A DNA stretch of 64,000 bases, taken from Amycolatopsis rubida (GTDB lineage: Bacteria > Actinomycetota > Actinomycetes > Mycobacteriales > Pseudonocardiaceae). Position numbers and translations under genes: made by a program. The first letter of the stretch is position 1; each line of letters opens with the position of its first letter. The notes beneath the pieces are model-generated. The model ran no database searches, was not told the origin of the DNA, and was given only the letters and a program-made list of their open reading frames with translations. Below are positions 34,107 to 43,637 of this stretch, piece after piece. The DNA is taken from the NCBI RefSeq assembly GCF_900115345.1, contig NZ_FOWC01000001.1, positions 682,001-746,000 of the forward strand, written 5' to 3'.

Positions 34107-34724
34107 TTACTTCTCCGTGAAGTCGCCTGACGGAGAACCCCACCCCGACGAGTCGTCCGACAAGGCGCGGCGGCGGGCGTTTTCCTCGCGGACCCGCTTC
34201 ACCTCCGCCTCGATGTACTCCTCGTCGTAGCGCTGGAACACCCGCGCCGGGTTGCCCGCCACCAACGAACGCGCCGGAACATCCTTCGCGACCACCGAGT
34301 TCGGCTGCACCGTCGCGAAGTCACCGATCGTGACGCCCGGCATGATCACCACGAGGCCGCCGATAAAGCAGCCCTTGCCGATTTTCACCGGCTTGCGTTC
34401 GATCAAATCGCTGCCGGAATGATTTTCCAGCGCCATGTTCGCCAGCCAGCTCGAATGCGTGAACACCAGGGTGTTCAGCCCGATGCTGGTGTGCTCTCCG
34501 ATTTCCAGCCCGCCGCTGGCGTCGAGGGCCGCGCCCTCGCCGACCCAGCAGTGCTCGCCCATCGTGAGGTTGCCCGGGCTGACGATCTTGACTCGCTCCC
34601 GCACCCGGCACGACTCCGGCAGGCCGTAGAACGCGGCCCGCTCGGCGTCGTTCAGGTACTGCGAAACGAGGTCGTTCAGGATCATCGGGCGCAGCCGGTT
34701 GCTGCGCTCGTCGTCGAAGAACAT
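34107..34724 (-). CDS. Hexapeptide-repeat acyltransferase
   Basis: This 205-residue left-handed beta-helix protein has repeats of the form [LIV]-G-x4 (MGEHCWVGEGAALD, LEIGEHTSIGLN, KIGKGCFIGGLVVIMPGVTIG, and the closing VVAKDVPARSLVAGNPARVF). The maltose O-acetyltransferase/WbbJ-type layout and the catalytic histidine in the FTHSS region suggest acetylation of a sugar hydroxyl or amine. It overlaps the glycosyltransferase gene by one base (TGATG) and ends the second glycan operon. The charged C-terminal ~40 residues are unusual and probably disordered. Confidence 0.88.
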   Translation of the reverse strand: MFFDDERSNRLRPMILNDLVSQYLNDAERAAFYGLPESCRVRERVKIVSPGNLTMGEHCWVGEGAALDASGGLEIGEHTSIGLNTLVFTHSSWLANMALENHSGSDLIERKPVKIGKGCFIGGLVVIMPGVTIGDFATVQPNSVVAKDVPARSLVAGNPARVFQRYDEEYIEAEVKRVREENARRRALSDDSSGWGSPSGDFTEK

Positions 34725-35941
34725 CAGTTGTCCGCCACCAGTTTCGTGAGCACCCGCAGGTGTTCCTCGGCCACTACGTCCAGTCCGAAGTTGTCCCGGA
34801 CCATCGAGGCTTCCCGCTCGGCGATCCGCGCGCGCTCCTTCGGATCGTCCAAAAGGGACAGCACGGTGGACTTGACCGCTTCGGAATCGTTCGGCCGCAC
34901 CAGCAGGATGTTCTCGCCATTGTGCAGTTCGATGCCGGGGTAGTTGTCCTCGGCGACCGACGCGATGGTCGCCGTGCCGGACAGCATCGCCTCAAGCGAC
35001 GCGGTACCGCAGCCGCCGTTGAGGTCGTGCGTGACGATGTCCGCGGCCGCGAAGTACGCGGGCACGTCCGCCTTCGGCACCGCGCCGGTGACGATCAGCG
35101 CGTCGGCCACGCCCAGTTCCTTGGCGCGCTGCTGGAACGCGTCGTGATACACCCGGCCGACGATCACCACGCGCAGCCCGGGGTGCCGCTCCAGGATCGC
35201 GGGCAGCGCCTCGATCAGCGGCAGCCGGTTGCGCAGCGGGATCACGTGCCCGAGCGACACGATCAGCGGCGCGTCCCCGATCTCCAGTTCCGCGCGCACG
35301 TCCTTGGTCACCGGCTTGGCGAAATGCCCGGTGTCGACCGCGATCGGGAAGTACTCGGAGTTGTCGTCGCTCGTGCCGTAGCGCTCGACGCAGTAGTCCA
35401 CACCGAGCTTGTCGAGGATGACGAAGCGCGGGCGCAGGTACTTCAGCACCGGGTTCACCAGCATCGCGTCGAGCACCCGGAACACGCGGCCGTACATCTT
35501 GTTCTCGCTGGTCAGCAGCGTGTGGATGGTCAGCAGAACGGGCAGTTCGCGGCGGCGCGCGTAGATGCCGACCATCCAGGACAGGTCGAAGAACTGCCCG
35601 TGCAGGTGCACCGCGTCCGGTTTGAACTCGTTCAGCAGCTTCCACAGCCGCCGCCAGTTGCCCGGCCGCATCGACGCGAACGTCATGTCGAAGTCGATCG
35701 ACAGGCCGAGCTGCGGCATTTTCACCGCGGGGAGGCGCACGACGCGGTATCCGTCGCGCTCCTCCTCCGCCGGCGCGTCACCGTAGGCAGCGGTGATCGC
35801 CAGCACTTCGTGTCCGGCTGCCGCGTACTCGGCGGCCAGTGAGGCCGACATGTGCGCGCTCCCGCCCACGCGCGGCGGGAAGAAGTTGTTCACCACCACG
35901 ATCCGCATGGGTTTTCCTTCGGCCGGGCCCGCAGTGCTCAT
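34724..35941 (-). CDS. GT4-family glycosyltransferase (GT-B fold)
   Basis: This 405-residue enzyme has the GT-B N-terminal NNFFPPRVGGSAHMSASLA segment, a DAVHLHGQF strand, and the C-terminal donor-binding motif DLNGGCGTASLEAM (the E-x7-E-like region). Retaining GT4 enzymes add sugars from nucleotide donors to lipid carriers or growing glycans. The ATG at 35941 has a GAGGGGA site about seven bases upstream; an internal ATG at 35908 is the family-style start (MRIVVVNN). It is encoded with an epimerase, an aminotransferase and an acyltransferase, so it likely transfers the modified sugar these make. Confidence 0.9.
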   Translation of the reverse strand: MSTAGPAEGKPMRIVVVNNFFPPRVGGSAHMSASLAAEYAAAGHEVLAITAAYGDAPAEEERDGYRVVRLPAVKMPQLGLSIDFDMTFASMRPGNWRRLWKLLNEFKPDAVHLHGQFFDLSWMVGIYARRRELPVLLTIHTLLTSENKMYGRVFRVLDAMLVNPVLKYLRPRFVILDKLGVDYCVERYGTSDDNSEYFPIAVDTGHFAKPVTKDVRAELEIGDAPLIVSLGHVIPLRNRLPLIEALPAILERHPGLRVVIVGRVYHDAFQQRAKELGVADALIVTGAVPKADVPAYFAAADIVTHDLNGGCGTASLEAMLSGTATIASVAEDNYPGIELHNGENILLVRPNDSEAVKSTVLSLLDDPKERARIAEREASMVRDNFGLDVVAEEHLRVLTKLVADN

Positions 35942-35978
35942 TACGCATTCCCCTCGGAAGACGCGCCGACGGCGAGGC

Positions 35979-36908
35979 TCACTCGGAGTCCCGCACCAAA
36001 GCGCGCATGCCCTCTTCGACGGTGATCTGCGGCTCCCAGCCGAGCACCTCGCGGGCCCGGGTGATGTCCGCGGCACGGCGGGACACGAGGACGTCGCGCT
36101 TGTTGAACACCGGCTCGACGTCGACGCCGACCGCCTCGATGAGGATCTTCGCCAGGGTGGCGATCGAGGTGTCGATGCCGGTGCCGATGTTGATCGGCAG
36201 GTTCGACTGCTCCGACTCCAGCGCGGCGACGACGCCCTTGGCGAGGTCGGTCACGTGCACGAAGTCCATCGACTGGTCGCCCGCGCCGTCGATGATCGGC
36301 GGCTGGCCGGCGCGCAGGCGCTGGATGAAGTGGTTGATGACCGAGGTGTAGTACGCCTCGATCTTCTGGCCGGGGCCGTACACGTTGAAGAACCGCAGCG
36401 CGTTCCAGGAGAGGCCCTTGGTGCGCTCGTAGAAGCCGAGCAGGTCCTCGCCGGCGCGCTTGGAGATGCAGTACGGGGTGAGCGGGTTCAGCTTGTCGTC
36501 CTCGTGCATCGGCAGCTTCTCCGGCTCGCCGTACACCGAGGCGCTGGAGGCGAACACCAGACGCTCGACGCCCTCGTCGGCCGCGGCCGCGAAGACGTTG
36601 TTGTTGCCGACCATGTTGATGTCGATCGACTCGCCCGGGTCCGCGATCGACTTGTTGATCGACACGGTGGCGAAGTGGATCGCGTGCGTGCAGCCCCGCA
36701 TGGCCTCGCGGACGCCGACGCCGTAGCGCACGTCCTTCTCGATCAGTTCGACCTTGCCGGTGGCGACGAACTCGTTGACGCGGTCGCGGTCGCCGCGGGT
36801 CATGTTGTCGAAGATCCGGACCGTGTAGTCCTTCTCCAGCAGGATCGGGATCACGTGCGAGGCGATGAAACCGCCGGCGCCGGTGAAGAAAACTTTCTTG
36901 TCGGACAT
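35979..36908 (-). CDS. NAD-dependent nucleotide-sugar epimerase/dehydratase
   Basis: This is a 309-residue extended SDR with NAD-binding TGAGGFIASH at residues 9-18, catalytic S122/S123 region (ASSASVYGE), Y146 and K150 in YCISK, and the RFFNVYGPGQ and DFVHVTDLA segments of UDP-sugar epimerases. It lies 26 bases after the DegT-type aminotransferase gene and 37 before the glycosyltransferase gene. Closest families by eye are UDP-glucose/GlcNAc 4-epimerases. It could feed a 4-keto or epimerised sugar to the neighbouring aminotransferase. Confidence 0.9.
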   Translation of the reverse strand: MSDKKVFFTGAGGFIASHVIPILLEKDYTVRIFDNMTRGDRDRVNEFVATGKVELIEKDVRYGVGVREAMRGCTHAIHFATVSINKSIADPGESIDINMVGNNNVFAAAADEGVERLVFASSASVYGEPEKLPMHEDDKLNPLTPYCISKRAGEDLLGFYERTKGLSWNALRFFNVYGPGQKIEAYYTSVINHFIQRLRAGQPPIIDGAGDQSMDFVHVTDLAKGVVAALESEQSNLPINIGTGIDTSIATLAKILIEAVGVDVEPVFNKRDVLVSRRAADITRAREVLGWEPQITVEEGMRALVRDSE

Positions 36909-36934
36909 GGGTTCTCCTCAGAGAGCTCGGCGGG

Positions 36935-38065
36935 TCAGGAAAGAGCGGACACGGCTTCGCGCACGGTGGTGACCACGCGCTCGACTTCGCTGTCGGTGAG
37001 TTCCGCGTGCATCGGAATGGCCAGCTGGCGGCGGAAGGCGTCGGCGGAGACGGGCAGCGGCTGCTGCTCGCCGTACACCGGCTGCAGGTGGGAGGCGTAG
37101 GTGCCGAAGTTGCACTGCACGCCCTGTTCGCGGATCCGCAGGGCCAGCGCGTCGCGGCTGATCTCCGGGGCCACCGTCATCAGGTAGGCCTGCCACGGGT
37201 GTTCGCGGTCGGGAGCCTCGACCGGCACGGTCAGCGCGTCGACGTCCTCGAACGCCTCGTGGTAGCGCTTGGCCACCGAACGGCGGGCGGCGAGCAGGTC
37301 GGGCAGCCGGTCGAGCTGGACGCCCATGATCGCGGCCTGGATGTCCGAGAGCCGGAAGTTCCAGCCGAGCTCGTGGAAGGACGGGATCGGCAGCGTGTCC
37401 GAGCCTTCGCGGCTGATCGCCGGCTCGATGCCGTAGGTGTGGATCTTGCGCGCGTGCGCGATCAGGTCCTCGCGGTTCGAGACCAGCGCGCCGCCCTCGC
37501 CCGCGGTGATGCCCTTGCGGCCGTGGAAGGAGAACGCGGCCAGGTCGGCGAGGCTGCCCGCCGGGCGGTTGCGGTAGGTCGCGCCCGCGGAGCAGGCGGC
37601 GTCCTCGAACAGCCACAGGCCGTGCTTGTCGGCGATGGCGCGGTACTCGTCGAAGTCGCCGGGCTGGCCCGCGACGTCGACGGCCAGGATGCCGACCGTG
37701 CGCGGCGTGATGAGCGCTTCGATCGCGGCCGGGTCGGCGCTGAAGATGTCCGGGCGGATGTCGGCGAAGACCGGCTTCGCGCCGGCCTGCAGCACGGCGT
37801 GGCCGGTCGCCGGGAAGGTGTAGTCGCCGACGATCACCTCGTCGCCGGGCTGGACGCCGAGCACCTTCAAGCCCAGGAACAGGGCGGATCCGCAGTTGCT
37901 GGTGGTCAACGCGTGCGCGGTGCCGGTCAGCTGCGCGAAGCGCTCCTCGAAGCGACGGCACGCCGGGCCCGCGCCGGCCAGCCAGCCAGAACGGAACACT
38001 TCGGCGACGGCTGCGAGCTCTTCGTCGCCGACGGTCGGCTTCCCGAGCAGGACGGGTTCGCCCAC
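36935..38065 (-). CDS. Sugar aminotransferase, DegT/DnrJ/EryC1 family
   Basis: This 376-residue PLP enzyme is a distinct relative of the 30398 gene. The PLP lysine is K184 in FHGRKG, the aspartate is D155 (FEDAAC), and TTSNCGSAL (54-62) is the phosphate loop. The GTG at 38065 is selected by an AGGAGA site seven bases upstream; ATG 38083 lacks one. It heads the second glycan operon (aminotransferase, epimerase, glycosyltransferase, acyltransferase). Related proteins aminate C4 of keto-sugars such as in the ArnB/PseC group, so a 4-amino sugar is plausible. Confidence 0.9.
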   Translation of the reverse strand: MGEPVLLGKPTVGDEELAAVAEVFRSGWLAGAGPACRRFEERFAQLTGTAHALTTSNCGSALFLGLKVLGVQPGDEVIVGDYTFPATGHAVLQAGAKPVFADIRPDIFSADPAAIEALITPRTVGILAVDVAGQPGDFDEYRAIADKHGLWLFEDAACSAGATYRNRPAGSLADLAAFSFHGRKGITAGEGGALVSNREDLIAHARKIHTYGIEPAISREGSDTLPIPSFHELGWNFRLSDIQAAIMGVQLDRLPDLLAARRSVAKRYHEAFEDVDALTVPVEAPDREHPWQAYLMTVAPEISRDALALRIREQGVQCNFGTYASHLQPVYGEQQPLPVSADAFRRQLAIPMHAELTDSEVERVVTTVREAVSALS

Positions 38066-38197
38066 TGTAGATCTCCTGTGCATCGGGGTGTCCCGCATTG
38101 CGCGGGGTCGCGCCAAAGTGTATAGAAGTCGCGTTCGCCTCCTGTTTCGGGGACAGAACCCACGGGTAAGCACCCGTTCCGGGCATAGGCTCACGGG
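38066..38197. promoter_or_regulatory. Divergent promoter region of glycan operon and SARP regulator
   Basis: This 132-base gap separates the minus-strand aminotransferase operon from the plus-strand SARP-type regulator. TATAGA at 38121-38126 reads as a -10-like TATACA on the minus strand, with GAAACA about 18 bases upstream. Direct heptameric repeats expected of a SARP site are not obvious by eye. Confidence 0.35.
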
Positions 38198-41100
38198 ATG
38201 CGGATCGGGGTGCTGGGGGCCGTCGTCGCGTGGGACGGCGCGGGCGGGACGGTCGCCGTGGGCGGCCCGCGAGGCCGGGCGCTGCTGGCGTTGCTCGCGG
38301 CGGACGCCGGACGGTTCGTGTCCGCCGAGCGGCTCATCGACGGGCTCTACGGCGAGGAACCGCCGGACGGCGCGGCCAACGCGCTCCAATCGCAGGTCTC
38401 GCGGCTGCGCAGCGCGCTGAAACTCCCGATCGAACTCACCTCGGCGGGGTACCGCCTCCGGATCGAACCGGACGAAGTGGACGCACACCGGTTCGAACGG
38501 CTGGCCGGCGAGGGCAGTCGCGAACGGGCCGAGGGCGACCCGACGCGGGCCAGCGATCTGCTCGGCGAGGCGCTCGCGCTGTGGCGCGGACCAGCGTTCG
38601 CCGACATCCCGGCCGCAGCGGTCCAGGCCACCCGGCTGACCGAACTGCGCGCCGAGGCAGCCGCCGACCGGATCGACGCGGAGATCTCGCTCGGCCGCGC
38701 CGCTGGTGTCCTCGACGAGTTGCGCGCCACTATCGCCGAGCACCCGCTGCGCGAGCGGCCGCGCGCCCAGCTGGTGCGGGCGTTGCACGCGGCTGGCCGG
38801 ACCGCCGAGGCGCTGGCCGCGTTCGAGGACGCCCGTCGCACGCTCGCCGACGAACTCGGCACGGACCCTGGTCCAGACCTGACCGAGGCGCATCTGGCCG
38901 CCTTGCGCGGCGAGCCGGCGGACGCAGCGACGCCGTTGCCCGCACAGCTCACCAGCTTCGTCGGCCGGGACGGCGAGCTGCGGCAGGTCGCGGATCTCCT
39001 GCGGCAGGCCCGGCTCGTCACGCTGCTCGGTCCGGGCGGGACCGGGAAGACCCGGCTGGCCGTCGAAGCCGCGGCGGACGCGGGACCGTGCGTCTTCGTG
39101 GAGCTGGCCCCGCACGTCGCCGACGACGTTCCGCAGGCCGTTCTCACCGCGCTCGGCCTGCGCGAGGGGGCCCGCGGTCGCCAGGACCCGGTCGACCGCC
39201 TTGTCTCGGCCTTGCACGACCAGGCGACGTTGCTGGTGCTGGACAACTGCGAACACGTCATCGCCGCAGCCGCGAGGCTGGTCGCGCGGCTGCTGCCCGC
39301 CTGCCCCGGTCTGCGGGTGCTGGCGACGAGCCGGGAACCGCTCGGCATCACCGGCGAACAGCTCGCGCCGATCCCCCGCCTCGCCGTTCCGCCGCCGGGT
39401 GCCGAGACCGTCGAGACCTACCCCGCGGTCCGGCTGTTCCTCGACCGTGCCCGGGCGAGCGACCCCGCGTTCCGGCTGACCGACGAAACGGCGGCCGACG
39501 TCGTCCGGATCTGCACCGCGCTCGACGGCCTTCCGCTCGCGCTGGAACTGGCCGCCGCCCGCGTGCGCACGCTGCCGGTCGCCGACATCGCCGCGCGGCT
39601 CGGCGACCGTTTCCAGCTGCTGGCCCGCGGCAGCCGCACCGCCGACGAGCGGCACCGGTCGCTCCGCGGCGTCGTCGAATGGAGCTGGGATCTCCTCGAT
39701 GACGACGAACGCCGCCTCGCCCGTCGGCTCACCGTCTTCACCGGCGGCGCGACGCTCGCGTACGCCGAGCAGGTGTGCGACGTGCCCGTCGACCTGCTCC
39801 CCGAACTCGCCGACAAGTCGCTCGCCGAACCGTCGAACGGACGCTACCGAATGCTGGAGACAATCCGTGCTTTCTGTGCGGAAAAGCTCGACGCCGCAGG
39901 CGAGACCGAACGCTTCCGGCACGCCCACGCGCAGGCGTTTCTGCGGCTCGTCGAGGAAGCCGACCCGAAGCTGCGTACTGCGGATCAGCTGGACTGGCTG
40001 CGAAAAATCGACGCTGAGTACGACAACATCGTGGCCGCGCTCCGGTGGTCGGCCGGGGCAGATCCGTCGACCGCCTTGCGGATCGCCACCGCGCTGTCGA
40101 TGTACTGGTGGTTGCGCGGACGACGCTACGAAGGCGCGGCGCTGTCGATGGAAATCGTGCGCCACTGCCAAGCGGAGCCACCGGAAGGGCACCGCGAGCA
40201 ATTCCTCATGTGCCTGCTGACCGCGATGGCCGGTGCCCCGGAAGCCGCCGAGACAGCGAACTATCGGTCCTATGTGGAGCAGTACCTAGTAGACAGCTCC
40301 TGGACCCCGGAGCATCCGATGATGCTCATGCTGTCGGGCGTTGTGCTCGGGCCGCCGGAGGACGACGACGCGCGGCTCCGCCTGTCCGGGCTCGAAAAGC
40401 ATGCCGACCCATGGCTCACCGCACTCGTGCCGACGGGCGACGGTCTGCGCTCGATGCTCGCCGGGGAACTCGACGAAGCCGAACGCGGTCTGCGCGAAGG
40501 CGAGGCGCGCTACCGGGCGCTCGGCGAACGCTGGGGGCTGTCGATGGCGCTCGACCACCTGTCGCAGCTGCTGGTTTTGCGCGGCCGTCACGAGGAAGCG
40601 CTCGCCGTGATGACCGAGTCCCTGTCGCTCATGCAGACGCTCGGGGCGACCGACGACTACGCGGACCTGCTGTGCCGTCGCGGCGACAGCCGAGCGTTGC
40701 GCGGCGACCTCGACGGCGCGAAGGCCGACTACGAGCGGACCGTCGAGCTGGCCCACCGCACCGGGATGCCCGAGACGCGAGGCAGCGGTCACGTCGGCCT
40801 GTCCGGTCTCGCCCGCCGCTCTGGAGATCTGGCCGGCGCGCGGGCTCTCGCCGAGCAGGCGCTCGCCGAATGCGCGGCGGACTCGTTCTCGGCCGCCATC
40901 GTGCGAGCAGCCGCGTCGATCGCGCTCGGCTGGATCGACGTGGCCGAACACCGCCCGGAGGACGCTCACCGGCGGATGCGACTCGGCGTCGAAACCGCGC
41001 ACCGCTGGCATGACCACGGGTCACTGGCCACCGCGTTCGAGGGCGTCGCCGGGGTCTTGGCCGAGGAGGGCCGCTTCGCCGACGCCGCCGCCCTGCTCGG

Positions 41101-41275
41101 CGCGGCGGCCGCGGTGCGCGGGACCGCCGTGCCCGGCCAGCACGATGTCGCGCAGGTCACCGCGGCCGCGGAGAAGGCTCTCGGACCGGACGGGTTCACC
41201 GCCGCGTACACCGCCGGTCAGCAGCTGGAACCGCATCGACGCCTCGCGTTGGCCGGATTGTCCCCGGTTCAGTGA
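38198..41275 (+). CDS. SARP/AfsR-type transcriptional regulator (DNA-binding, BTAD, NB-ARC ATPase, TPR)
   Basis: This is a 1025-residue multidomain regulator. An OmpR-like winged helix is at ~1-90 (RGRALLALLAADAGRFVSAE), and a bacterial transcriptional activation domain at ~95-240. The STAND/NB-ARC ATPase has Walker A GPGGTGKT (278-285) and Walker B LLVLDN with D349, followed by TSREPLG and GLPLALELAAARV. Helical TPR-like repeats extend from ~600 to the end. AfsR-type proteins activate pathway genes when ATP-bound. It is divergent from the aminotransferase operon and could control it; that link is inferred from position only. Confidence 0.92.
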   Translation: MRIGVLGAVVAWDGAGGTVAVGGPRGRALLALLAADAGRFVSAERLIDGLYGEEPPDGAANALQSQVSRLRSALKLPIELTSAGYRLRIEPDEVDAHRFERLAGEGSRERAEGDPTRASDLLGEALALWRGPAFADIPAAAVQATRLTELRAEAAADRIDAEISLGRAAGVLDELRATIAEHPLRERPRAQLVRALHAAGRTAEALAAFEDARRTLADELGTDPGPDLTEAHLAALRGEPADAATPLPAQLTSFVGRDGELRQVADLLRQARLVTLLGPGGTGKTRLAVEAAADAGPCVFVELAPHVADDVPQAVLTALGLREGARGRQDPVDRLVSALHDQATLLVLDNCEHVIAAAARLVARLLPACPGLRVLATSREPLGITGEQLAPIPRLAVPPPGAETVETYPAVRLFLDRARASDPAFRLTDETAADVVRICTALDGLPLALELAAARVRTLPVADIAARLGDRFQLLARGSRTADERHRSLRGVVEWSWDLLDDDERRLARRLTVFTGGATLAYAEQVCDVPVDLLPELADKSLAEPSNGRYRMLETIRAFCAEKLDAAGETERFRHAHAQAFLRLVEEADPKLRTADQLDWLRKIDAEYDNIVAALRWSAGADPSTALRIATALSMYWWLRGRRYEGAALSMEIVRHCQAEPPEGHREQFLMCLLTAMAGAPEAAETANYRSYVEQYLVDSSWTPEHPMMLMLSGVVLGPPEDDDARLRLSGLEKHADPWLTALVPTGDGLRSMLAGELDEAERGLREGEARYRALGERWGLSMALDHLSQLLVLRGRHEEALAVMTESLSLMQTLGATDDYADLLCRRGDSRALRGDLDGAKADYERTVELAHRTGMPETRGSGHVGLSGLARRSGDLAGARALAEQALAECAADSFSAAIVRAAASIALGWIDVAEHRPEDAHRRMRLGVETAHRWHDHGSLATAFEGVAGVLAEEGRFADAAALLGAAAAVRGTAVPGQHDVAQVTAAAEKALGPDGFTAAYTAGQQLEPHRRLALAGLSPVQ

Positions 41276-41336
41276 ACAGCTACCACGCCGTCGGGGGGTA
41301 CGCAGCGCCGCACCGGAGCGCGTAGCCTTCCCTGCC

Positions 41337-42521
41337 GTGCGGAACGTAGTTGTGATCGGTGGGGGAATCGTCGGGCTGTCGGTCGCTTGGGAGCTGTCCC
41401 AGCGCGGCCAGGACGTGACGGTGCTCGAAAAGGAAGCTCGCTGGGCGGCGCACCAGACCGGGCACAACTCCAATGTCGTGCACGCCGGGCTCTACTACAA
41501 GCCCGGCTCGTTCAAGGCGCGGATGTCGGTCGGCGGCAACCGGTCCATTGTGGATTTCGCCAGGCAGTACGGGGTGCCGGTGCAGGTGTGCGGCAAGCTC
41601 GTCGTGGCGACTCGCGAGGAGGAGATCCCCGCGCTGGACACGCTCGCCGAACGAGCCGAGGCCAACGGCGTGCCGGCCAAGCGGATCACCCCCGCGGAGG
41701 CCCGCGAGTACGAGCCGGAGGTGTCCTGCGTCGCCGCGCTGCGCGTCGAGTCGACCGGGATCATCGACTTCCCCGCGGTGTGCGCGGCGCTCGTGCGACT
41801 GCTCGACGAGGCGGACGCGGACCTGCGGCTGAACACGCCCGCGCTGGGCATCCGCCCGGCTCGCGGCGGCGGTGTCGAGGTGGCCACCGGCTCTGCGGTG
41901 CTGCACGCGGACGCGCTGGTCAACTGCGCCGGTCTGCACGCGGACCGGGTCGCCGAAATGGCCGGCATCACGCCGAGCGCGCGCATCGTGCCGTTCCGCG
42001 GCGAGTACTACGAGCTGAAGCCGGAGCGCCGCCACCTCGTGCGCGGCCTGATCTACCCGGTGCCCGACCCGACGCTGCCGTTCCTGGGCGTGCACCTGAC
42101 CCGGATGCTGGACGGCAGCGTCCACGCGGGCCCGAACGCCGTGCTCGCGCTGCGCCGTGAGGGTTACCGCTGGGCGGACGTGTCGGTGAAGGACCTCGCC
42201 GACGTCGCCCGCTTCCCCGGTGCCTGGAAGCTCGCGCGCAAATACGCGTACCCGACCGGCCTGGAAGAGGTGCTGCGGTCGTTCTCGAAGAAGCGGTTCG
42301 CCGCCAGCCTCGCGCAGCTCGTGCCCGCGGTGACCGAGGACGACATCGTGCGCCACGGTTCCGGCGTGCGGGCACAGGCGCTGCGCCCGGACGGTTCGCT
42401 GGTGGACGACTTCCTCATCGAGTCCACAAAGGACCAGGTGCACGTGCTCAACGCACCGAGCCCGGCGGCGACGAGCGCGCTGGAGATCGCCAAGTACATC
42501 GCCGACCGGGTGACCGACTGA
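41337..42521 (+). CDS. lhgO: L-2-hydroxyglutarate oxidase
   Basis: This 394-residue FAD-dependent oxidoreductase is of the LhgO/DAO family. FAD-binding G-G-G-I-V-G lies at residues 8-13 (VVVIGGGIVGLSVAW). The typical HQTGHNSNVVHAGLYY segment holds the family histidines, FRGEYYELKPE and GPNAVLALRREGY follow, and the C-terminus has GVRAQALRPDGSLVDDF. It oxidises L-2-hydroxyglutarate to 2-oxoglutarate and passes electrons to the membrane quinone pool. GTG at 41337 is the start that fits family length; the longer frame overlaps the SARP gene out of phase. Confidence 0.93.
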   Translation: MRNVVVIGGGIVGLSVAWELSQRGQDVTVLEKEARWAAHQTGHNSNVVHAGLYYKPGSFKARMSVGGNRSIVDFARQYGVPVQVCGKLVVATREEEIPALDTLAERAEANGVPAKRITPAEAREYEPEVSCVAALRVESTGIIDFPAVCAALVRLLDEADADLRLNTPALGIRPARGGGVEVATGSAVLHADALVNCAGLHADRVAEMAGITPSARIVPFRGEYYELKPERRHLVRGLIYPVPDPTLPFLGVHLTRMLDGSVHAGPNAVLALRREGYRWADVSVKDLADVARFPGAWKLARKYAYPTGLEEVLRSFSKKRFAASLAQLVPAVTEDDIVRHGSGVRAQALRPDGSLVDDFLIESTKDQVHVLNAPSPAATSALEIAKYIADRVTD

Positions 42522-42558
42522 CGCCCGGCCAAGTGCCGTGCAGTCCGATGCGGCCGGT

Positions 42559-43560
42559 TCAGGAAGGCAGATTCCCCGACACCATCGGGATTCCGGCCTT
42601 GATCGCGTCGCACGCCTTGGTCTTGTCGGCCAGCTGCCCGCTGACGATCTGGATCGAGGCGGTGTCGGAAACCGGGAGCCCGGCCGCGCAGATCACGCCG
42701 CCGGAATCGTTGAAGTTCGGGAACAGCGACCACTTCCGGCCGTTCACGTCGATCTGCTCGGTCGGCGCGACGTCCATGCCGGGCCAGCGTTTCAACGGCA
42801 CGTCCGGGCCGAGCCAGACCTCGAACGGTTTCTGCCCGCCGTCGCCGTCGGTGTCCTTCCACAGGCAGTAGGTCACGTTCGGCGAGATGACCTTGGAGCT
42901 GTCCAGTTCGCCGTTCGGCACCATGGTCAGCTGCTGCGCCTGCTCCGGCTTCAGCAGCTGGCACGGGTTGACCGACGCGAGCGGCCCGGTCGGCGCGGTG
43001 CCCTCCGGCGGCGTGCTCGGCGCGATCGGCGGCGCGGGCTGCCCGCCCGGCAGATGCGCGGCGACCTGCGGGATGACCTTCTTCGCCCGCTCGCACGCCT
43101 GCGCGTCGTCCGGATAGGACACGCTCACGAAGGCGAACGATTTCGGCCCGAGCGTCGTGTACAGGTCGCAGCTGCCGCCCATGAACCCGGCGTAGCGCGT
43201 CCACGGGAACCCGCCGAGCTGCACCGGGCCGGCCTTCTTGAGGGCGCCCTGGAGGTAGTCGTCGAGGCTCAGGTCCACCGACCAGCCGACGGACATGACC
43301 ACCGTGTGCTCGGTGTCCGTCGCGGTCCACAAGCACATCGCGGGCGCGCGCTGTTCCTTGCGCGCCTGCACTGACCTGCCCTGCGGCTTGTAGCCGAGCC
43401 CGGCGAGCTGCTTCGCGTCGAGAAGCTTGCACGGTTCGACGACCGGCGTGACCGGTCCCTGGCCCGGCACCGGCGAAGCCACGCCGCTCACCTGCTGCGT
43501 GCACCCGGCGAGCAGCATCGCGGCCGCCGCCAGGGCGAGCGCCGCTCCGTTGAACCTCAT
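42559..43560 (-). CDS. Lipoprotein with two DUF3558-like domains
   Basis: This 333-residue exported lipoprotein has a signal sequence ending in the lipobox L17-A-G-C20. Two similar ~130-residue halves follow, each with the DUF3558 pattern: PCKLLDAKQLAGL with CLWT in the first half and PCQLLKPEQAQQL with CLWK in the second. A Pro-rich linker (GGQPAPPIAPSTPPEG) separates them. It is the internal-duplication relative of the lipoprotein at 628. It has no clear operon partners. Function unknown. Confidence 0.88.
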   Translation of the reverse strand: MRFNGAALALAAAAMLLAGCTQQVSGVASPVPGQGPVTPVVEPCKLLDAKQLAGLGYKPQGRSVQARKEQRAPAMCLWTATDTEHTVVMSVGWSVDLSLDDYLQGALKKAGPVQLGGFPWTRYAGFMGGSCDLYTTLGPKSFAFVSVSYPDDAQACERAKKVIPQVAAHLPGGQPAPPIAPSTPPEGTAPTGPLASVNPCQLLKPEQAQQLTMVPNGELDSSKVISPNVTYCLWKDTDGDGGQKPFEVWLGPDVPLKRWPGMDVAPTEQIDVNGRKWSLFPNFNDSGGVICAAGLPVSDTASIQIVSGQLADKTKACDAIKAGIPMVSGNLPS

Positions 43561-43637
43561 CAGCTGCCTCCTCCGCTCCGCACCCTACTGACCAGTCCGG
43601 TTCCGCACCTGCGGAACCGGAAGGAAGAACCCGGCAA

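Noticed and set aside
36935..40201. Minus-strand open frame of over 1000 codons across the SARP gene and aminotransferase
   Set aside because: Only its last 376 codons are real (aminotransferase, with its own ribosome-binding site at 38065). The rest is an Arg/Val-rich mirror of the SARP gene.
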